Positions 1-8,771 are shown, counted from the first letter of the stretch. The stretch: 64,000 bases of DNA from Haloprofundus halophilus (GCF_003439925.1 NZ_QQRR01000002.1:1054001-1118000); one strand, 5' to 3'. The notes: generated by a model from the sequence alone, not told the origin. Program-made: numbers and translations.

Positions 1-161
1 TGCCCGGGCGTGTCGGTTCCGGCGTCCTCGGCGACGCTGATGGCGACGTCGACGTCGGCACGGTCGGTGTAGAGCGCGTAGGTGACTCCGCCACCGAACG
101 CCGAGAGGAACACGCAACACAGCACGGCGAGCACGACGACGCGACCACCGGGGCGGTTCAC
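1..161 (-). CDS. Secreted or membrane protein with SipW-like signal peptide, 3' end cut by window edge
   Basis: Only the first 53 codons are visible. The GTG start overlaps the stop of the upstream signal peptidase gene in a GTGA overlap, which fixes the start and implies translational coupling. The product begins with a short basic stretch, a hydrophobic core at about residues 8-26 and then TYALYTDRADVDVAISVAED. An aromatic/TD motif right after the core, followed by an acidic mature start, is typical of SipW-type substrates such as TasA or camelysin-like proteins. I infer that it is exported and cleaved by the neighbouring peptidase. The mature domain lies outside the window, so the family is unknown. 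Confidence 0.75.
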   Translation of the reverse strand, partial: MNRPGGRVVVLAVLCCVFLSAFGGGVTYALYTDRADVDVAISVAEDAGTDTPG

Positions 162-1435
162 CGCGTCGCCTCCGCAGCAGCGTCGTCGGTCGGAGCGTCT
201 ACGCCGGCGTAGACCGCATGGAGGCTCGAATCGGGCTCTTCGTCGGCCGCCGCGTGAGCGTACAACACGTCGCCGTCGACGACGAGGAGCGTGCCGTCGT
301 GCTCGTCGGCGACGAGCGGTCGGCCGACGGTGGTGGCGATAGTGGAGAGCTCGTGGCGCTCGCTGACCTCGATTCGCGGCAGGTCGGCGACCCCGGACGA
401 GAGCCGGACCTCGGCGAGAGCGGCGGTGGAATCGGTACCCGGGAAGTGTTCCGAACTCCCGGCGGGGAACGGTTCGTCGGTGTCGGGCGAATCGCCCGGG
501 TTGCCGCCACCCTCGCTCGACGAGGACGCGTCACCGAGACCGAACCGACGGGCCAGGAGCAACAGCAGCGCTGCGGTGAGTGCGCCGACGGCGACGGTGA
601 CCGAGAGCGGGTCCTCGCCGGTCACGCCGACGTAGCCGGCGTACACGCCGAGAACGGCCAACAGCACCGGAGAGAGGGTGAGGTCCGCTCGCGTCAGCGT
701 GATACCGGAGTCGGACGGCTCAGGGCGGTCGGACGAGTCGGGTCGGTCAGACGGGTCGAGTCGGTCGGTCGGAGTCGTCTCTGTATCGGATACGTTCATG
801 GGTGTGGGTTCGGTTGCGTCGGTCGGTGAGTCGTCGTCGGACGACGCGGCGGAAGCAGCGTCGACGCCAGTGCGTTCGCTCGTCACTTTGTCCTCGGGCG
901 CGCGAGTCTCCGCGTGGTCGCCGCGGCGAGCGTGGAGAAAGCCCCGGAGTTCGGTTGTCGCGAGGAACCCGAACGGGACGAGCACGAGCGCGACGAAGCC
1001 GACGGGGGTGTCGGCGAACGTGGAGACGTAGCCGACGTACGGCAGCGTCAGGACGACTCGGCCGATGACGGCGTCGGCAGCGACCGGAGCCGGGTCGACG
1101 TCCTCGTTGGCGTCGCCTTTCGTGACGAACCGGCGCTCCGCCCCGTTCCGTTCGACATCCACGACGCGGTGGGTGACCGGCGTGTCGCTCGTCTCGGAGC
1201 GATGGAACGTGATGACGTCGCCCTCCGCGATCCGTTCGGGAGCGACGCTCCCGACGACGACGGCGTCGCCGGGCTGTATGTCGGGCGACATGCTGGCCGA
1301 GAGGACGACGTAACTCTGGTCCGCGCCGACGACCTGCGGCACCGCGTAGACGACGAACGGGGCGACTGCGCCGACGAGGAGGAGCGCCGCGAGTACGTTG
1401 AGCACTTTTCGGGAGCGGCCATCGAGGAGGTTCAT
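158..1435 (-). CDS. Archaeal/ER-type (SipW-like) signal peptidase I with long C-terminal extension
   Basis: A membrane peptidase that removes signal peptides outside the cytoplasmic membrane. Residues 11-36 form an N-terminal membrane anchor. The catalytic serine is in SASMSP (S48) and the general base is histidine in VTHRVV (H89), as in ER/archaeal and Bacillus SipW enzymes; bacterial-type enzymes use lysine. KGDAN (K107-N111) gives the conserved aspartate region. A second membrane segment follows near residues 128-170. The remaining ~250 residues are unusual for the family: a disordered acidic linker, a further pair of hydrophobic segments (about 265-312) and a C-terminal soluble part. The start overlaps the upstream stop (ATGA) and the stop overlaps the next start (GTGA). 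The gene therefore sits in the middle of a coupled three-gene operon, probably dedicated to its two neighbours. Confidence 0.88.
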   Translation of the reverse strand: MNLLDGRSRKVLNVLAALLLVGAVAPFVVYAVPQVVGADQSYVVLSASMSPDIQPGDAVVVGSVAPERIAEGDVITFHRSETSDTPVTHRVVDVERNGAERRFVTKGDANEDVDPAPVAADAVIGRVVLTLPYVGYVSTFADTPVGFVALVLVPFGFLATTELRGFLHARRGDHAETRAPEDKVTSERTGVDAASAASSDDDSPTDATEPTPMNVSDTETTPTDRLDPSDRPDSSDRPEPSDSGITLTRADLTLSPVLLAVLGVYAGYVGVTGEDPLSVTVAVGALTAALLLLLARRFGLGDASSSSEGGGNPGDSPDTDEPFPAGSSEHFPGTDSTAALAEVRLSSGVADLPRIEVSERHELSTIATTVGRPLVADEHDGTLLVVDGDVLYAHAAADEEPDSSLHAVYAGVDAPTDDAAAEATR

Positions 1436-2556
1436 TCGTCGCCTCCGTCGCCCCGTCCTCTGTTCCCGTCGCCGCTGCTGCTCCCATTGCCTTCTCCGTC
1501 GTTGCCGCTGCCACCACCGTTTCCGTCGCCACCACCGTTTCCGTCGCCACCGTTGTTGCCGCCACCACCATTGCCACCGCCACCACCTCCGTTGCCACCG
1601 CCCCCGTTGTTGCCGCCTTCGGCGACGAACTCGTCGCCACTCCACTCGAACTTGACGCCGCTGGAGCCGGCGGGGCAGGGCCGTGAGGCGGTGAGCGACG
1701 AATCCGGCGTTCCGGTGCCGACTTCGACGTACTCGGGACCGGTCGTCGCCGGGGAGTACTCGAAGTACTCGATTCGCTGACCGGCTTTGAGGACGACGTA
1801 TCTCACGGGGTCGGTCGACTCCCACGTGAGCGCGACGACCTCGCCGGGCTCTTTCTCGACGAAGTTCGAGAGGGTGACGGCGTCGTCCGGGAGCTCGCCG
1901 GAGTCGCTGCAGAACGCGACGAAGCTGATGGCCTTCTGGTCGGTCGGCGGTTCGGGCGTCGGAGTCGACGTCTCGCCGCAGCGTTCGGACCACGGACTCG
2001 TCGTCGAGTCGACGTGACGCGCTTGTTCGGCGTAGAGCTGGAGCGTCAGGTCGAGCGTCCGACCGCGAACTTGTCCGGGAGAGACGCCGTTTCGGTCGGG
2101 GGGCAGCGAGACGGCGAGGGTGAGACAGACCTCTTCGTCGGGTCGGGCGGGTGATCGAGTCGCCAGGACGCCGTCGGCGATCGCTTCGAGGACGTCCGCG
2201 AGCGTCCCCGTGAGCTCGTCGTCTGCGAGCGTCAGGGTCGCGTCGAGCGCCGACGCCAGCGGGTCGGTGGTCGGACACGCCCGAAGCCAGAGCCACGCCG
2301 GGTTCGACGAGACCGACAGACAGACCGTTCGCTCGCTGACGCGGCCGTCGTCGCGGAGATTCTCGAACGAGAGCCGAGTGGCGCTCTCCGTGCCTGTCGT
2401 CAGCGCGAGTTCGCCGCCGCGAAGCAGCGTCGTCGGCGCGGATTCGCCGTCGCCGAGCACCGCGCCGGTTCCCGCCCCGACGAGTCCGCCCGCTGCGCCG
2501 ACCGCCGTCAGCGCCGCGAGCAGGCGGCGGCGACTCACCTCCGGCTCGTCGGTCAT
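1432..2556 (-). CDS. Tat-exported protein with Gly/Asn-rich C-terminus, likely SipW-peptidase partner
   Basis: The start at 2556 is preceded by AGGAG about nine bases upstream. It puts a twin-arginine signal (SRRRLLAALTAVGAAGG) at residues 8-24, followed by GAGTGAVLGDGE, which resembles the cleavage region of SipW-dependent substrates. The mature part (about 374 residues in total) has several cysteines (for example CLSVSSNPAWLWLRACP), a Thr/Pro linker near the middle, a beta-rich second half and a C-terminal tail of nearly pure Gly/Asn/Asp/Ser. The stop overlaps the start of the signal peptidase (ATGA). I infer an extracellular or cell-surface protein, possibly fibre- or matrix-forming like TasA, but the family is not certain. 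The tail could be a flexible surface spacer. Confidence 0.75.
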   Translation of the reverse strand: MTDEPEVSRRRLLAALTAVGAAGGLVGAGTGAVLGDGESAPTTLLRGGELALTTGTESATRLSFENLRDDGRVSERTVCLSVSSNPAWLWLRACPTTDPLASALDATLTLADDELTGTLADVLEAIADGVLATRSPARPDEEVCLTLAVSLPPDRNGVSPGQVRGRTLDLTLQLYAEQARHVDSTTSPWSERCGETSTPTPEPPTDQKAISFVAFCSDSGELPDDAVTLSNFVEKEPGEVVALTWESTDPVRYVVLKAGQRIEYFEYSPATTGPEYVEVGTGTPDSSLTASRPCPAGSSGVKFEWSGDEFVAEGGNNGGGGNGGGGGGNGGGGNNGGDGNGGGDGNGGGSGNDGEGNGSSSGDGNRGRGDGGDE

Positions 2557-2960
2557 CTCGTCGCTCCTGTCCGGGAAGCGCTCCCGAGTCGTCGTGCGTC
2601 CTTCGTCATAGTGTTCCCCCGGGGGAGTCCCACCGACGGAGTCGAACCGTCGCGTTACCGCTGTGGGGTCGGTCTCCGAGCGGTGGCACGGAGCACGGAT
2701 ATCGCGTCGCGGCGAACCGGTATAGGTACGAGCCGCCGGATACGGACTAACGGTCGGTTCGGCGGCTTTAACCGATAGTTTGGCCCGTCGGAGACGAACC
2801 GTGAGGACGGTAGGCACACCGAACCGAATCCACAGGCGACCGGAGACGGACCGGTACGCACCGCCGGTCGACCCCGTATTAGCCCCATACATATGCCGTA
2901 GTCCGTCCAGTCGTCGTACGTCCGCGCCCGCCGGCCGGGACGGACGGGGGAGTACGAGTA
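2557..2960. other. Intergenic region between divergent genes
   Basis: About 400 bases hold the divergent control region. On the plus side GGGGGAG at 2946-2952 is a good ribosome binding site eight bases before the next start, and a weak TATA-like TATTAG lies at 2877-2882. On the minus side AGGAG precedes the Tat-protein gene. I see no convincing gene; the longer frames here show no coding character. Confidence 0.5.
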
Positions 2961-3485
2961 ATGCAACTACGACAACGAACCGTCCCGGAGTACGAGATTC
3001 ACACCGTCTTATCGAACCAGCGTCGTCGGGTCGCCTTAGAACACCTCGGGTCAGGACCGGGGCGAACGACCGTCCGCGAACTCTCGGAGGTGGTCGCCAC
3101 CGCCGAAACAGGCGAGTCGCCGCCGCCGCGGAACGTCCGCGAGTCGGTGTACATCTCGCTCCACCAGACGCACCTCCCGAAGCTTCACGACCTCGGGGTC
3201 GTCGACTACGACCGCGAGCGGAAGGAGATTCGACTGCTCGAAGGCGCTCGCGACGTCGACCTGTACATGGAGGTCGTGACGAAACACGGCATCACGTGGG
3301 GCGAGTACTATCGAGGACTGGGCGTCCTCTCGCTTCTAACCGTCGTCGCGGCGAGTATCGGCGTCCCCGGACTCTCGCTCGCCGCTCCGGTTCTGTGGGC
3401 GAGCGCGTTTCTCGCCCTCTTCGCCTGTTCGACGCTGTACCAACTGTGGGCCAGACGGTGGCAGGTGTTCAGAGCGTTGAGATAG
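2961..3485 (+). CDS. Winged-helix (DUF7344-like) membrane protein
   Basis: 174 residues. The N-terminal ~95 residues match the haloarchaeal winged-helix domain seen in DUF7344 proteins: EIHTVLSNQRRRVALEHL, then REL..VVA and SVYISLHQTHLPKLHDLGVVDYDR. This is the signature of a helix-turn-helix with a beta wing. Two hydrophobic segments follow (about 112-160), so the DNA-binding domain would be tethered at the inner membrane face. The start is supported by a GGGGGAG site eight bases upstream. A paralogue with the same architecture lies at 31686-32318. The signal sensed and the targets are unknown. Confidence 0.8.
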   Translation: MQLRQRTVPEYEIHTVLSNQRRRVALEHLGSGPGRTTVRELSEVVATAETGESPPPRNVRESVYISLHQTHLPKLHDLGVVDYDRERKEIRLLEGARDVDLYMEVVTKHGITWGEYYRGLGVLSLLTVVAASIGVPGLSLAAPVLWASAFLALFACSTLYQLWARRWQVFRALR

Positions 3486-3712
3486 CCCCGAACGACGTCG
3501 CTCGCGGCGAAAGAGCGCCGGTCAGTAAGTTTCGAGACCAATCTCGTATCAAAATAGTTATCAGCGACGACTCTGTATCGGAAACCGATTGTCGGTGCTG
3601 ACGGTCTGAGCAGCCATACAGCACACGTGAAGGTGGTGGAACCCTCCAGGTTTCACGCGCATCGACAATCTCTTCTCTCTGATCGCTTCGCCGTCAGCGG
3701 CGCGCTTCGAGG

Positions 3713-4570
3713 TCAGTCGACGAACGCGCCGTCGGTGGCGTCGTACTCGGCTTCGAAGTACCGCACCTCGCAGTGTCCGCAGGACGCCGCGATGACGTCG
3801 TAACTCCGACAGCACGATTCGACGGCGTGCGTTCCGAGGTCGACGGTGCCGCCGCAGGCCGGGCAGTGCGCCATACACGCGCGGAGACCGCCGAGCACCT
3901 GACCGCGAACGTCGACGGGGAGCCGCGACCAGACGTCCGTTCTGTCGTCGAGTTCCGCGCTCGCGGCCATGTCGGCGGCGAACGCTTCTCGGGACTCCCA
4001 CTGGCCCAACCAGTCGTCGTCGAGCCACGCGGCGACGGCGCTGCCGTGGTCGCTCAGCGACACCCGTTCGGCGTCGACGCCGACGGTTCGAGCGAGTTGA
4101 CCGACGCCGCCGTCGCCGCCGCGGACGGCATCGATTCGGTGGAACCACGCCCGCTCGAACGACGCGTCGAGGACGACGTCGGCACCGGCGTCGTCGGCCC
4201 GGAGTGCGCCGACTTCGACGAGGAACGTCTCGGTGTCGAACGCCGCCGCGTCGAGTTCGCCGGACTCCCGGTCGGAGGGTTCCAAGACGTGTCGAACCGA
4301 CCCCGTGCGTTCGGCCTTGTCGAACCGCCGCAGGAGCCAGTCGGGGAAGTACCGCTTCGTGAGCGACGGCGTTCCCGGGACGAGATACCCCCGGAGATAA
4401 ATGAGCGCGAGCGAGGCGGCGAAAGCCGCGACTCCGACCGGTGGCGAGAGAACGACCACCGGCAGCGTGACGGCGCCCGCGATGGCAAGGTTGACCGCCG
4501 TACAAGGGAGACAGCGGTTCTCGCCGACATACTCGGGGTTTCGGACACGTTCGAGCAGTGATGGTATCAT
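3713..4570 (-). CDS. Conserved haloarchaeal membrane protein with C-terminal zinc ribbon, function unknown
   Basis: 285 residues. A CxxC (NRCLPCTAVN) lies just before two adjacent hydrophobic segments (about 24-64). A long acidic cytoplasmic domain rich in Asp and Ala follows. The C-terminus carries CPAC and CGHC pairs (with a further CC), as expected of a zinc ribbon. I recognise the general haloarchaeal look but no assigned function. It stands alone, between the winged-helix gene and the quinone oxidoreductase. The spacer downstream of it (3486-3712) carries a short inverted repeat near 3627-3655 that might act in termination. Confidence 0.7.
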   Translation of the reverse strand: MIPSLLERVRNPEYVGENRCLPCTAVNLAIAGAVTLPVVVLSPPVGVAAFAASLALIYLRGYLVPGTPSLTKRYFPDWLLRRFDKAERTGSVRHVLEPSDRESGELDAAAFDTETFLVEVGALRADDAGADVVLDASFERAWFHRIDAVRGGDGGVGQLARTVGVDAERVSLSDHGSAVAAWLDDDWLGQWESREAFAADMAASAELDDRTDVWSRLPVDVRGQVLGGLRACMAHCPACGGTVDLGTHAVESCCRSYDVIAASCGHCEVRYFEAEYDATDGAFVD

Positions 4571-4683
4571 CGGATCGACCCACCGTCCGTCCCGTGGACG
4601 ATACTGGGTCGTTCGCCTCCGGTAGTATAGGTGTGTGGGTCGTCTTCACTCGGAGCGAATCCGGTCGCCGAGATTCGGTCGCC

Positions 4684-5664
4684 CTACGGTTCGAGCACGA
4701 CCTTGCCGGTCGACTCCCGGTTCTCGATGTACTCGTGGGCGTCGGCGGCCGCAGCGAGCGAAAACCGCTCGCCCACGACGACTTCGAGTTCGCCTCCGGC
4801 GAGGAGTTCGGTCAGTTCGGGCACCGCCTTCAGCACCGACCGGGGGTCGCGCTGCATCGCGCGACCGAGGTGGAAGCCGACCACCGACTTGTTCTCGAAC
4901 AGCAGACGCGTCGTGTCCGCCTGCGCGGGGTCGCCGCTGGCGACACCGTAGGTGACGAGTCGGCCGCGGTAGTTCAGCGCGTCGAGGCTGGCGTCGAACA
5001 CGTCGCCGCCGACGCCGTCGAGGACGAGGTCGACGCCCTCGCCGTCGGTCTCGTCTTCGACGACCTCCTCGAACGCGTCTTCGGTGTAGTCGATGGGGTG
5101 GTCGAGACCGAGACGCTCCGCGAGGTCGAGTTTCTCCCGACTGCTCGCGGTCCCGAACGACTCCGCGCCCGCGGCGTCGGCCAACTGGACGGCCGCTGTG
5201 CCGACACCGCCCGCGGCGGCCTGAATCAGGACGCGCTCGTCCGACTCGTCGCCGTCGAGGCCGCCCCACTCGTGGAGACAGCAGTGCGCCGTGAGAAACT
5301 GCACCGGGAAGCCGGCGGCCTCGGCGAACTCCATCCCGGGCGGCACGTCGAAGAGGCCGTCGGCGGGCGTGACGACCTTCTCGGCGTACGCGCCGCCGCC
5401 GGTCATGGCCACGACTCGGTCGCCGACCTCGCGGTCGACGCCCTCGCCGACGGCGTCGACGGTCCCGGCGGCTTCCATCCCCGGAACGTACGGCGGTTCC
5501 GGACCGCCGCGGTAGTGGCCGCGCCGCTGCATGATGTCGGCGAAGTTGATGCCGGCGGCCTCCACGTCGATCCGGACCTCGCCCGGTCCGGGATTCGGCT
5601 CCTCGACATCGACGGGTTCGAGCGCGTCAGTTCCTCCGAACTCGGTGACACGAATCGCGCGCAT
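4684..5664 (-). CDS. NADPH:quinone oxidoreductase (zeta-crystallin-like MDR family)
   Basis: A 326-residue medium-chain dehydrogenase/reductase of the quinone-reductase branch. The start at 5664 gives MRAIRVTEFGG, the normal N-terminus; a longer frame upstream has no coding character. The family markers are EPNPGPGEVRIDVEAAGINF, YVPGMEAAGTV and the cofactor loop AAAGGVGTAAVQLA. There are no zinc-ligand cysteines, unlike the alcohol dehydrogenase next door. The expected reaction is NADPH-dependent one- or two-electron reduction of quinones or enones in the cytosol. It is divergent from the alcohol dehydrogenase, with a ~250-base spacer that contains a 28-bp tandem duplication. Confidence 0.88.
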   Translation of the reverse strand: MRAIRVTEFGGTDALEPVDVEEPNPGPGEVRIDVEAAGINFADIMQRRGHYRGGPEPPYVPGMEAAGTVDAVGEGVDREVGDRVVAMTGGGAYAEKVVTPADGLFDVPPGMEFAEAAGFPVQFLTAHCCLHEWGGLDGDESDERVLIQAAAGGVGTAAVQLADAAGAESFGTASSREKLDLAERLGLDHPIDYTEDAFEEVVEDETDGEGVDLVLDGVGGDVFDASLDALNYRGRLVTYGVASGDPAQADTTRLLFENKSVVGFHLGRAMQRDPRSVLKAVPELTELLAGGELEVVVGERFSLAAAADAHEYIENRESTGKVVLEP

Positions 5665-5756
5665 AACGACCACTACGGGGCGACCGCCGATAAGCCTCGG
5701 TGAACGGGGTGCCGGTTGTACGCCGTTGTCGAACCCGAACGGCCGGTGACGAACGG

Positions 5757-5812
5757 CGGCGTCCACCTGCGCGGGACGAGACGACGGCGTCCACCCGCGC
5801 GGGATGAGACGG
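5757..5812. repeat. 28-bp tandem duplication in intergenic spacer
   Basis: Two adjacent copies (5757-5784 and 5785-5812) begin with CGGCGTCCACC and differ at three positions. They lie between divergent oxidoreductase genes, outside the promoter elements. Probably replication slippage; no function is evident. Confidence 0.8.
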
Positions 5813-5843
5813 CGATGTCTCCCGTCCGTCGCGGGCGAATTTG

Positions 5844-5887
5844 GTCAGTTTGTGAGACTTTCAGTCGAGAGTGTACTGACGTTTATG
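5844..5887 (+). promoter_or_regulatory. Promoter of the alcohol dehydrogenase gene with upstream inverted repeat
   Basis: TTTATG at 5882-5887 is centred 29 bases before the ATG at 5914, which suggests a leaderless transcript. Directly upstream is an inverted repeat, GTCAGT at 5844-5849 and ACTGAC at 5875-5880, abutting the TATA element. That placement suits an operator for a dimeric regulator. Confidence 0.5.
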
Positions 5888-5913
5888 CGTATTGTTTCCG
5901 AGTGTCACACGTA

Positions 5914-6975
5914 ATGCGAGCAGCAGTACTCGAAGCGCACGGAGAACCGCTGGAGATCGCCGACATCGACCGACCGACAGCCGACCCCGACGGCGTCGTC
6001 ATCGAGACGGAGGCGTGCGGTATCTGTCGGAGCGACTGGCACGCCTGGCAGGGCGACTGGGGGTGGCTCGGGCTGGAGGCACAGCCCGGGCAGGTACTCG
6101 GCCACGAGCCCGCCGGACGAGTCGTCGAAGTCGGTGAGAACGTCGAGAACGTCGCCGAGGGCGACCACGTCGCCGTCCCGTTCAACCTCGGCGACGGGAG
6201 CTGTCCGGAGTGTCGCCGGGGGCACTCGAACACCTGCGAGAACGTGATGCCGCTCGGCTTCGTCGAACAGGCTCCGGGCGCGTTCGCCGAGGAGCTCCAC
6301 GTCCCCGTCGCCGACCACAACGCGGTGCACCTCCCCGACGGCGTCTCGTCGACCGACATGGCCGGCCTCGGCTGCCGGTTCATGACGTCGTTCCACGCGC
6401 TCGCACACCGCGCCGACGTCGGTGCCGGCGACTGGGTCGCCGTCCACGGTTGCGGCGGCGTGGGTCTCTCGGCGGTCCACATCGCCGACGCGCTCGGTGC
6501 GAACGTCGTCGCCGTCGACCTCCAGGAGGAGAAACTGGAGAAAGCGAAGTCGCTCGGGGCGGTGGAGACCGTCGACGCCTCCGACACCGACGACGTTCCG
6601 GACGCGGTGAAGGCGCTCGCCGGCGGGGGGACGCAGGTGTCGGTCGACGCGCTCGGCATCGAGACGACGTGTCAGAACTCGGTTCTGAGCCTCGGCAACC
6701 GCGGGCAACACGTCCAGATCGGGCTGACGACGCAGGACGAACAGGGGATGGTGTCGCTGCCGACCGACGCGATGGTGATGCAGGAGATCGAGTTCATCGG
6801 CTCGCTCGGCATGCCGCCGACGCGCTACGACGAGATTTTCCGCCTCGTCGCCAGCGGGAAGCTCGACCCGAGCGCCGTCGTCTCCGAGACGGTCGGCCTC
6901 GACGACGTACCGGAGAAGCTCGACGCGATGACCGACTACGAGACGGTCGGAATCCCCGTCATCGACGAGTTCTGA
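5914..6975 (+). CDS. Zinc-dependent alcohol dehydrogenase (MDR family)
   Basis: 353 residues. The start at 5914 is the leaderless ATG 29 bases after a TATA element. The catalytic zinc site is visible in ACGICRSDWHAW and LGHEPAGRV. The structural zinc loop reads GDGSCPECRRGHSNTC: three of the four usual cysteines are present and the first is replaced by an acidic residue, as in Sulfolobus ADH, where a glutamate serves. The Rossmann motif GCGGVGLSAV followed by VVAVD favours NAD over NADP. It should oxidise an alcohol or reduce an aldehyde in the cytosol; the substrate cannot be read from sequence. Four short tandem repeats lie immediately downstream. Confidence 0.88.
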   Translation: MRAAVLEAHGEPLEIADIDRPTADPDGVVIETEACGICRSDWHAWQGDWGWLGLEAQPGQVLGHEPAGRVVEVGENVENVAEGDHVAVPFNLGDGSCPECRRGHSNTCENVMPLGFVEQAPGAFAEELHVPVADHNAVHLPDGVSSTDMAGLGCRFMTSFHALAHRADVGAGDWVAVHGCGGVGLSAVHIADALGANVVAVDLQEEKLEKAKSLGAVETVDASDTDDVPDAVKALAGGGTQVSVDALGIETTCQNSVLSLGNRGQHVQIGLTTQDEQGMVSLPTDAMVMQEIEFIGSLGMPPTRYDEIFRLVASGKLDPSAVVSETVGLDDVPEKLDAMTDYETVGIPVIDEF

Positions 6976-6997
6976 AGGGGCCGACGCGACCCTCTCG

Positions 6998-7086
6998 GGT
7001 CGATGCGAGGCCGAGCAGTCGGTCGATGCGAGGCCGAGCAGTCGGTCGATGCGAGGCCGAGCAGCCGGTCAACGCGAGGCCGAGCG
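6998..7086. repeat. 23-bp tandem repeat, nearly four copies
   Basis: Copies start at 6998, 7021, 7044 and 7067 with unit GGTCGATGCGAGGCCGAGCA plus three bases. The first two are identical, the third differs by one base and the fourth is partial and diverged. They fill the spacer between the alcohol dehydrogenase stop and the photolyase promoter. There are no spacers between units, so this is not a CRISPR. Confidence 0.85.
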
Positions 7087-7138
7087 ACCCCTCCGATTCC
7101 GTCGGTAGGTTAACGGAAACTGCGTCCTTTTCGACCGC

Positions 7139-8557
7139 ATGCAACTGCACTGGCACCGACGCGACCTGCGGGTGTCGGACAACCGCGCGCTCGCGGCGGC
7201 GGCCGACGAAGCCGAGCGTCGCGGCGAGGTCGTCCCCGTGTTCGCCTTCGACGACCTGATTCTCGAACACGCCGCCGCGCCGAGGGTCCGGTACATGCTC
7301 GACTCGCTCGCGGAGCTTCGGGAACGATACCGCGACCGCGGCAGCGACCTCGTCGCCGTCCGCGGCGACCCCTCGACGCTGCTCGTGGACCTCGCCGAGG
7401 AGTTCGGAGCCGAGCGAGTCGTCTGGAACGACGACTACTCCGGACTCGCCGAGGAGCGCGACGGGGCGGTTCGGGCCGCGCTCTCCGAGGCGGGAGTCGA
7501 ACACGAGTCGTTCTGCGACCAGGTGCACCACGAACCCGGCGAGATTCGGACGAACGCGGGAGACCCCTACTCGGTGTTCACCTACTTCTGGAAGAAGTGG
7601 CGCGACCGCGAGAAGGCGGAGCCGTACCGCGAACCCGAGGCGTCCGAACTGGCGTCGATAGCCGAAGACGACGAACTGCCGACCATCGACGAGTTGGGCT
7701 TCGAAGAACCCGCCGCCGAGGTCCAGACCGCCGGCACCGACGCCGCGCGCGAGCGACTCGCGGCGTTCTGCGACGACGCTATCTTCCGGTACGCCGAGGA
7801 CCGCGACTATCCGACGCGGGAGGCGACCTCTCGCCTGTCGGCGGACCTCAAGTGGGGGACCATCGGGATTCGGGAGGTGTACGAAGCGACCGAGGCGGCG
7901 AAATCGGCGGCCGAGGGCGACGAAACCGAGTCGGTCGAGGAGTTCCAGTCGCAGTTGGCGTGGCGCGAGTTCTACGCCCAAGTCCTCTACTTCAACCAGC
8001 GCGTCGTCTCGGAGAACTACAAGGAGTACACGAACGAAATCGAGTGGCGAAACGACGAGGAGGGGTTGCAGGCGTGGAAGGACGGCGAGACGGGCTACCC
8101 CATCGTCGACGCGGGGATGCGCCAACTGCGGGAGGAGGCGTACATGCACAACCGCCTGCGGATGGTCGTCGCCTCGTTCCTGACGAAGGACCTCCTCGTC
8201 GACTGGCGCGAGGGGTACGACCACTTCCGCGAACTGCTCGCCGACCACGACACGGGCAACGACAACGGCGGGTGGCAGTGGGCGGCCTCGACGGGCACCG
8301 ACGCCCAGCCGTACTTTCGGGTGTTCAACCCGATGACGCAGGGTGAGCGCTACGACCCCGACGCCGAGTACATCAAGCGGTACGTCCCCGAACTGGCGGA
8401 CGCTGACGCCGCCGCGGTTCACTCGTGGCACGAACTGTCCGCGGACGACCGGGAGGACGCCGCTCCCGACTATCCGGCGCCCATCGTCGACCACGACGAA
8501 CGGCGCGAGGAAGCCGTCGCGATGTTCGAGCGCGCTCGCGGCGAGACCGACGAGTAG
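7139..8557 (+). CDS. phr: Deoxyribodipyrimidine photolyase (CPD photolyase, class I type)
   Basis: 472 residues, the usual length. It begins MQLHWHRRDLRVSDNRAL, the photolyase/cryptochrome N-terminus, with the antenna-binding alpha/beta domain to about residue 130. The FAD-binding helical domain includes WREFYAQVLYF, GYPIVDAGMRQLREEAYMHN and NDNGGWQWAASTGTDAQPYF, the family signature that surrounds the flavin and substrate pocket. It repairs cyclobutane pyrimidine dimers using near-UV/blue light. Linkage to superoxide dismutase, seen in some haloarchaea, is present here at about 3 kb distance. Cryptochrome-like function is possible but less likely given the intact motifs. Confidence 0.93.
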   Translation: MQLHWHRRDLRVSDNRALAAAADEAERRGEVVPVFAFDDLILEHAAAPRVRYMLDSLAELRERYRDRGSDLVAVRGDPSTLLVDLAEEFGAERVVWNDDYSGLAEERDGAVRAALSEAGVEHESFCDQVHHEPGEIRTNAGDPYSVFTYFWKKWRDREKAEPYREPEASELASIAEDDELPTIDELGFEEPAAEVQTAGTDAARERLAAFCDDAIFRYAEDRDYPTREATSRLSADLKWGTIGIREVYEATEAAKSAAEGDETESVEEFQSQLAWREFYAQVLYFNQRVVSENYKEYTNEIEWRNDEEGLQAWKDGETGYPIVDAGMRQLREEAYMHNRLRMVVASFLTKDLLVDWREGYDHFRELLADHDTGNDNGGWQWAASTGTDAQPYFRVFNPMTQGERYDPDAEYIKRYVPELADADAAAVHSWHELSADDREDAAPDYPAPIVDHDERREEAVAMFERARGETDE

Positions 8558-8771
8558 CATCGACCGGGTCGGAGTCGAGAAAGAGCGCCGTACGGCTCCC
8601 ATCTGGTACAGCCAGAGCCGGTTCTGGAGCGGACTGAGCGCGTTTGTTCTACCTCTGTCGAAGTCAGATTACAGTTAGACAGCTCTTAATTATAGTGTAG
8701 TAGGTGTTCGCTCGGAACGAGACGACGGATTCGGGCTCTCCGAACGCCCTCCCCGTCGAAGCGGGCAACCA

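Noticed and set aside
2557..2892. Longer start for the Tat-exported protein
   Set aside because: Upstream codons lack coding character, and the ATG at 2556 has an AGGAG site and yields a proper twin-arginine signal.
6998..7086. Possible CRISPR array (23-base repeats)
   Set aside because: The units are directly adjacent without spacers and no cas genes are in the window; it is a simple tandem repeat. The same applies to 12521-12618.
6959..8602. 547-codon open frame on the minus strand opposite the photolyase gene
   Set aside because: It is the mirror of a strong coding frame; in GC-rich DNA the reverse frame stays open. The product is Val/Arg-rich without any domain, while the plus strand encodes a clear photolyase.
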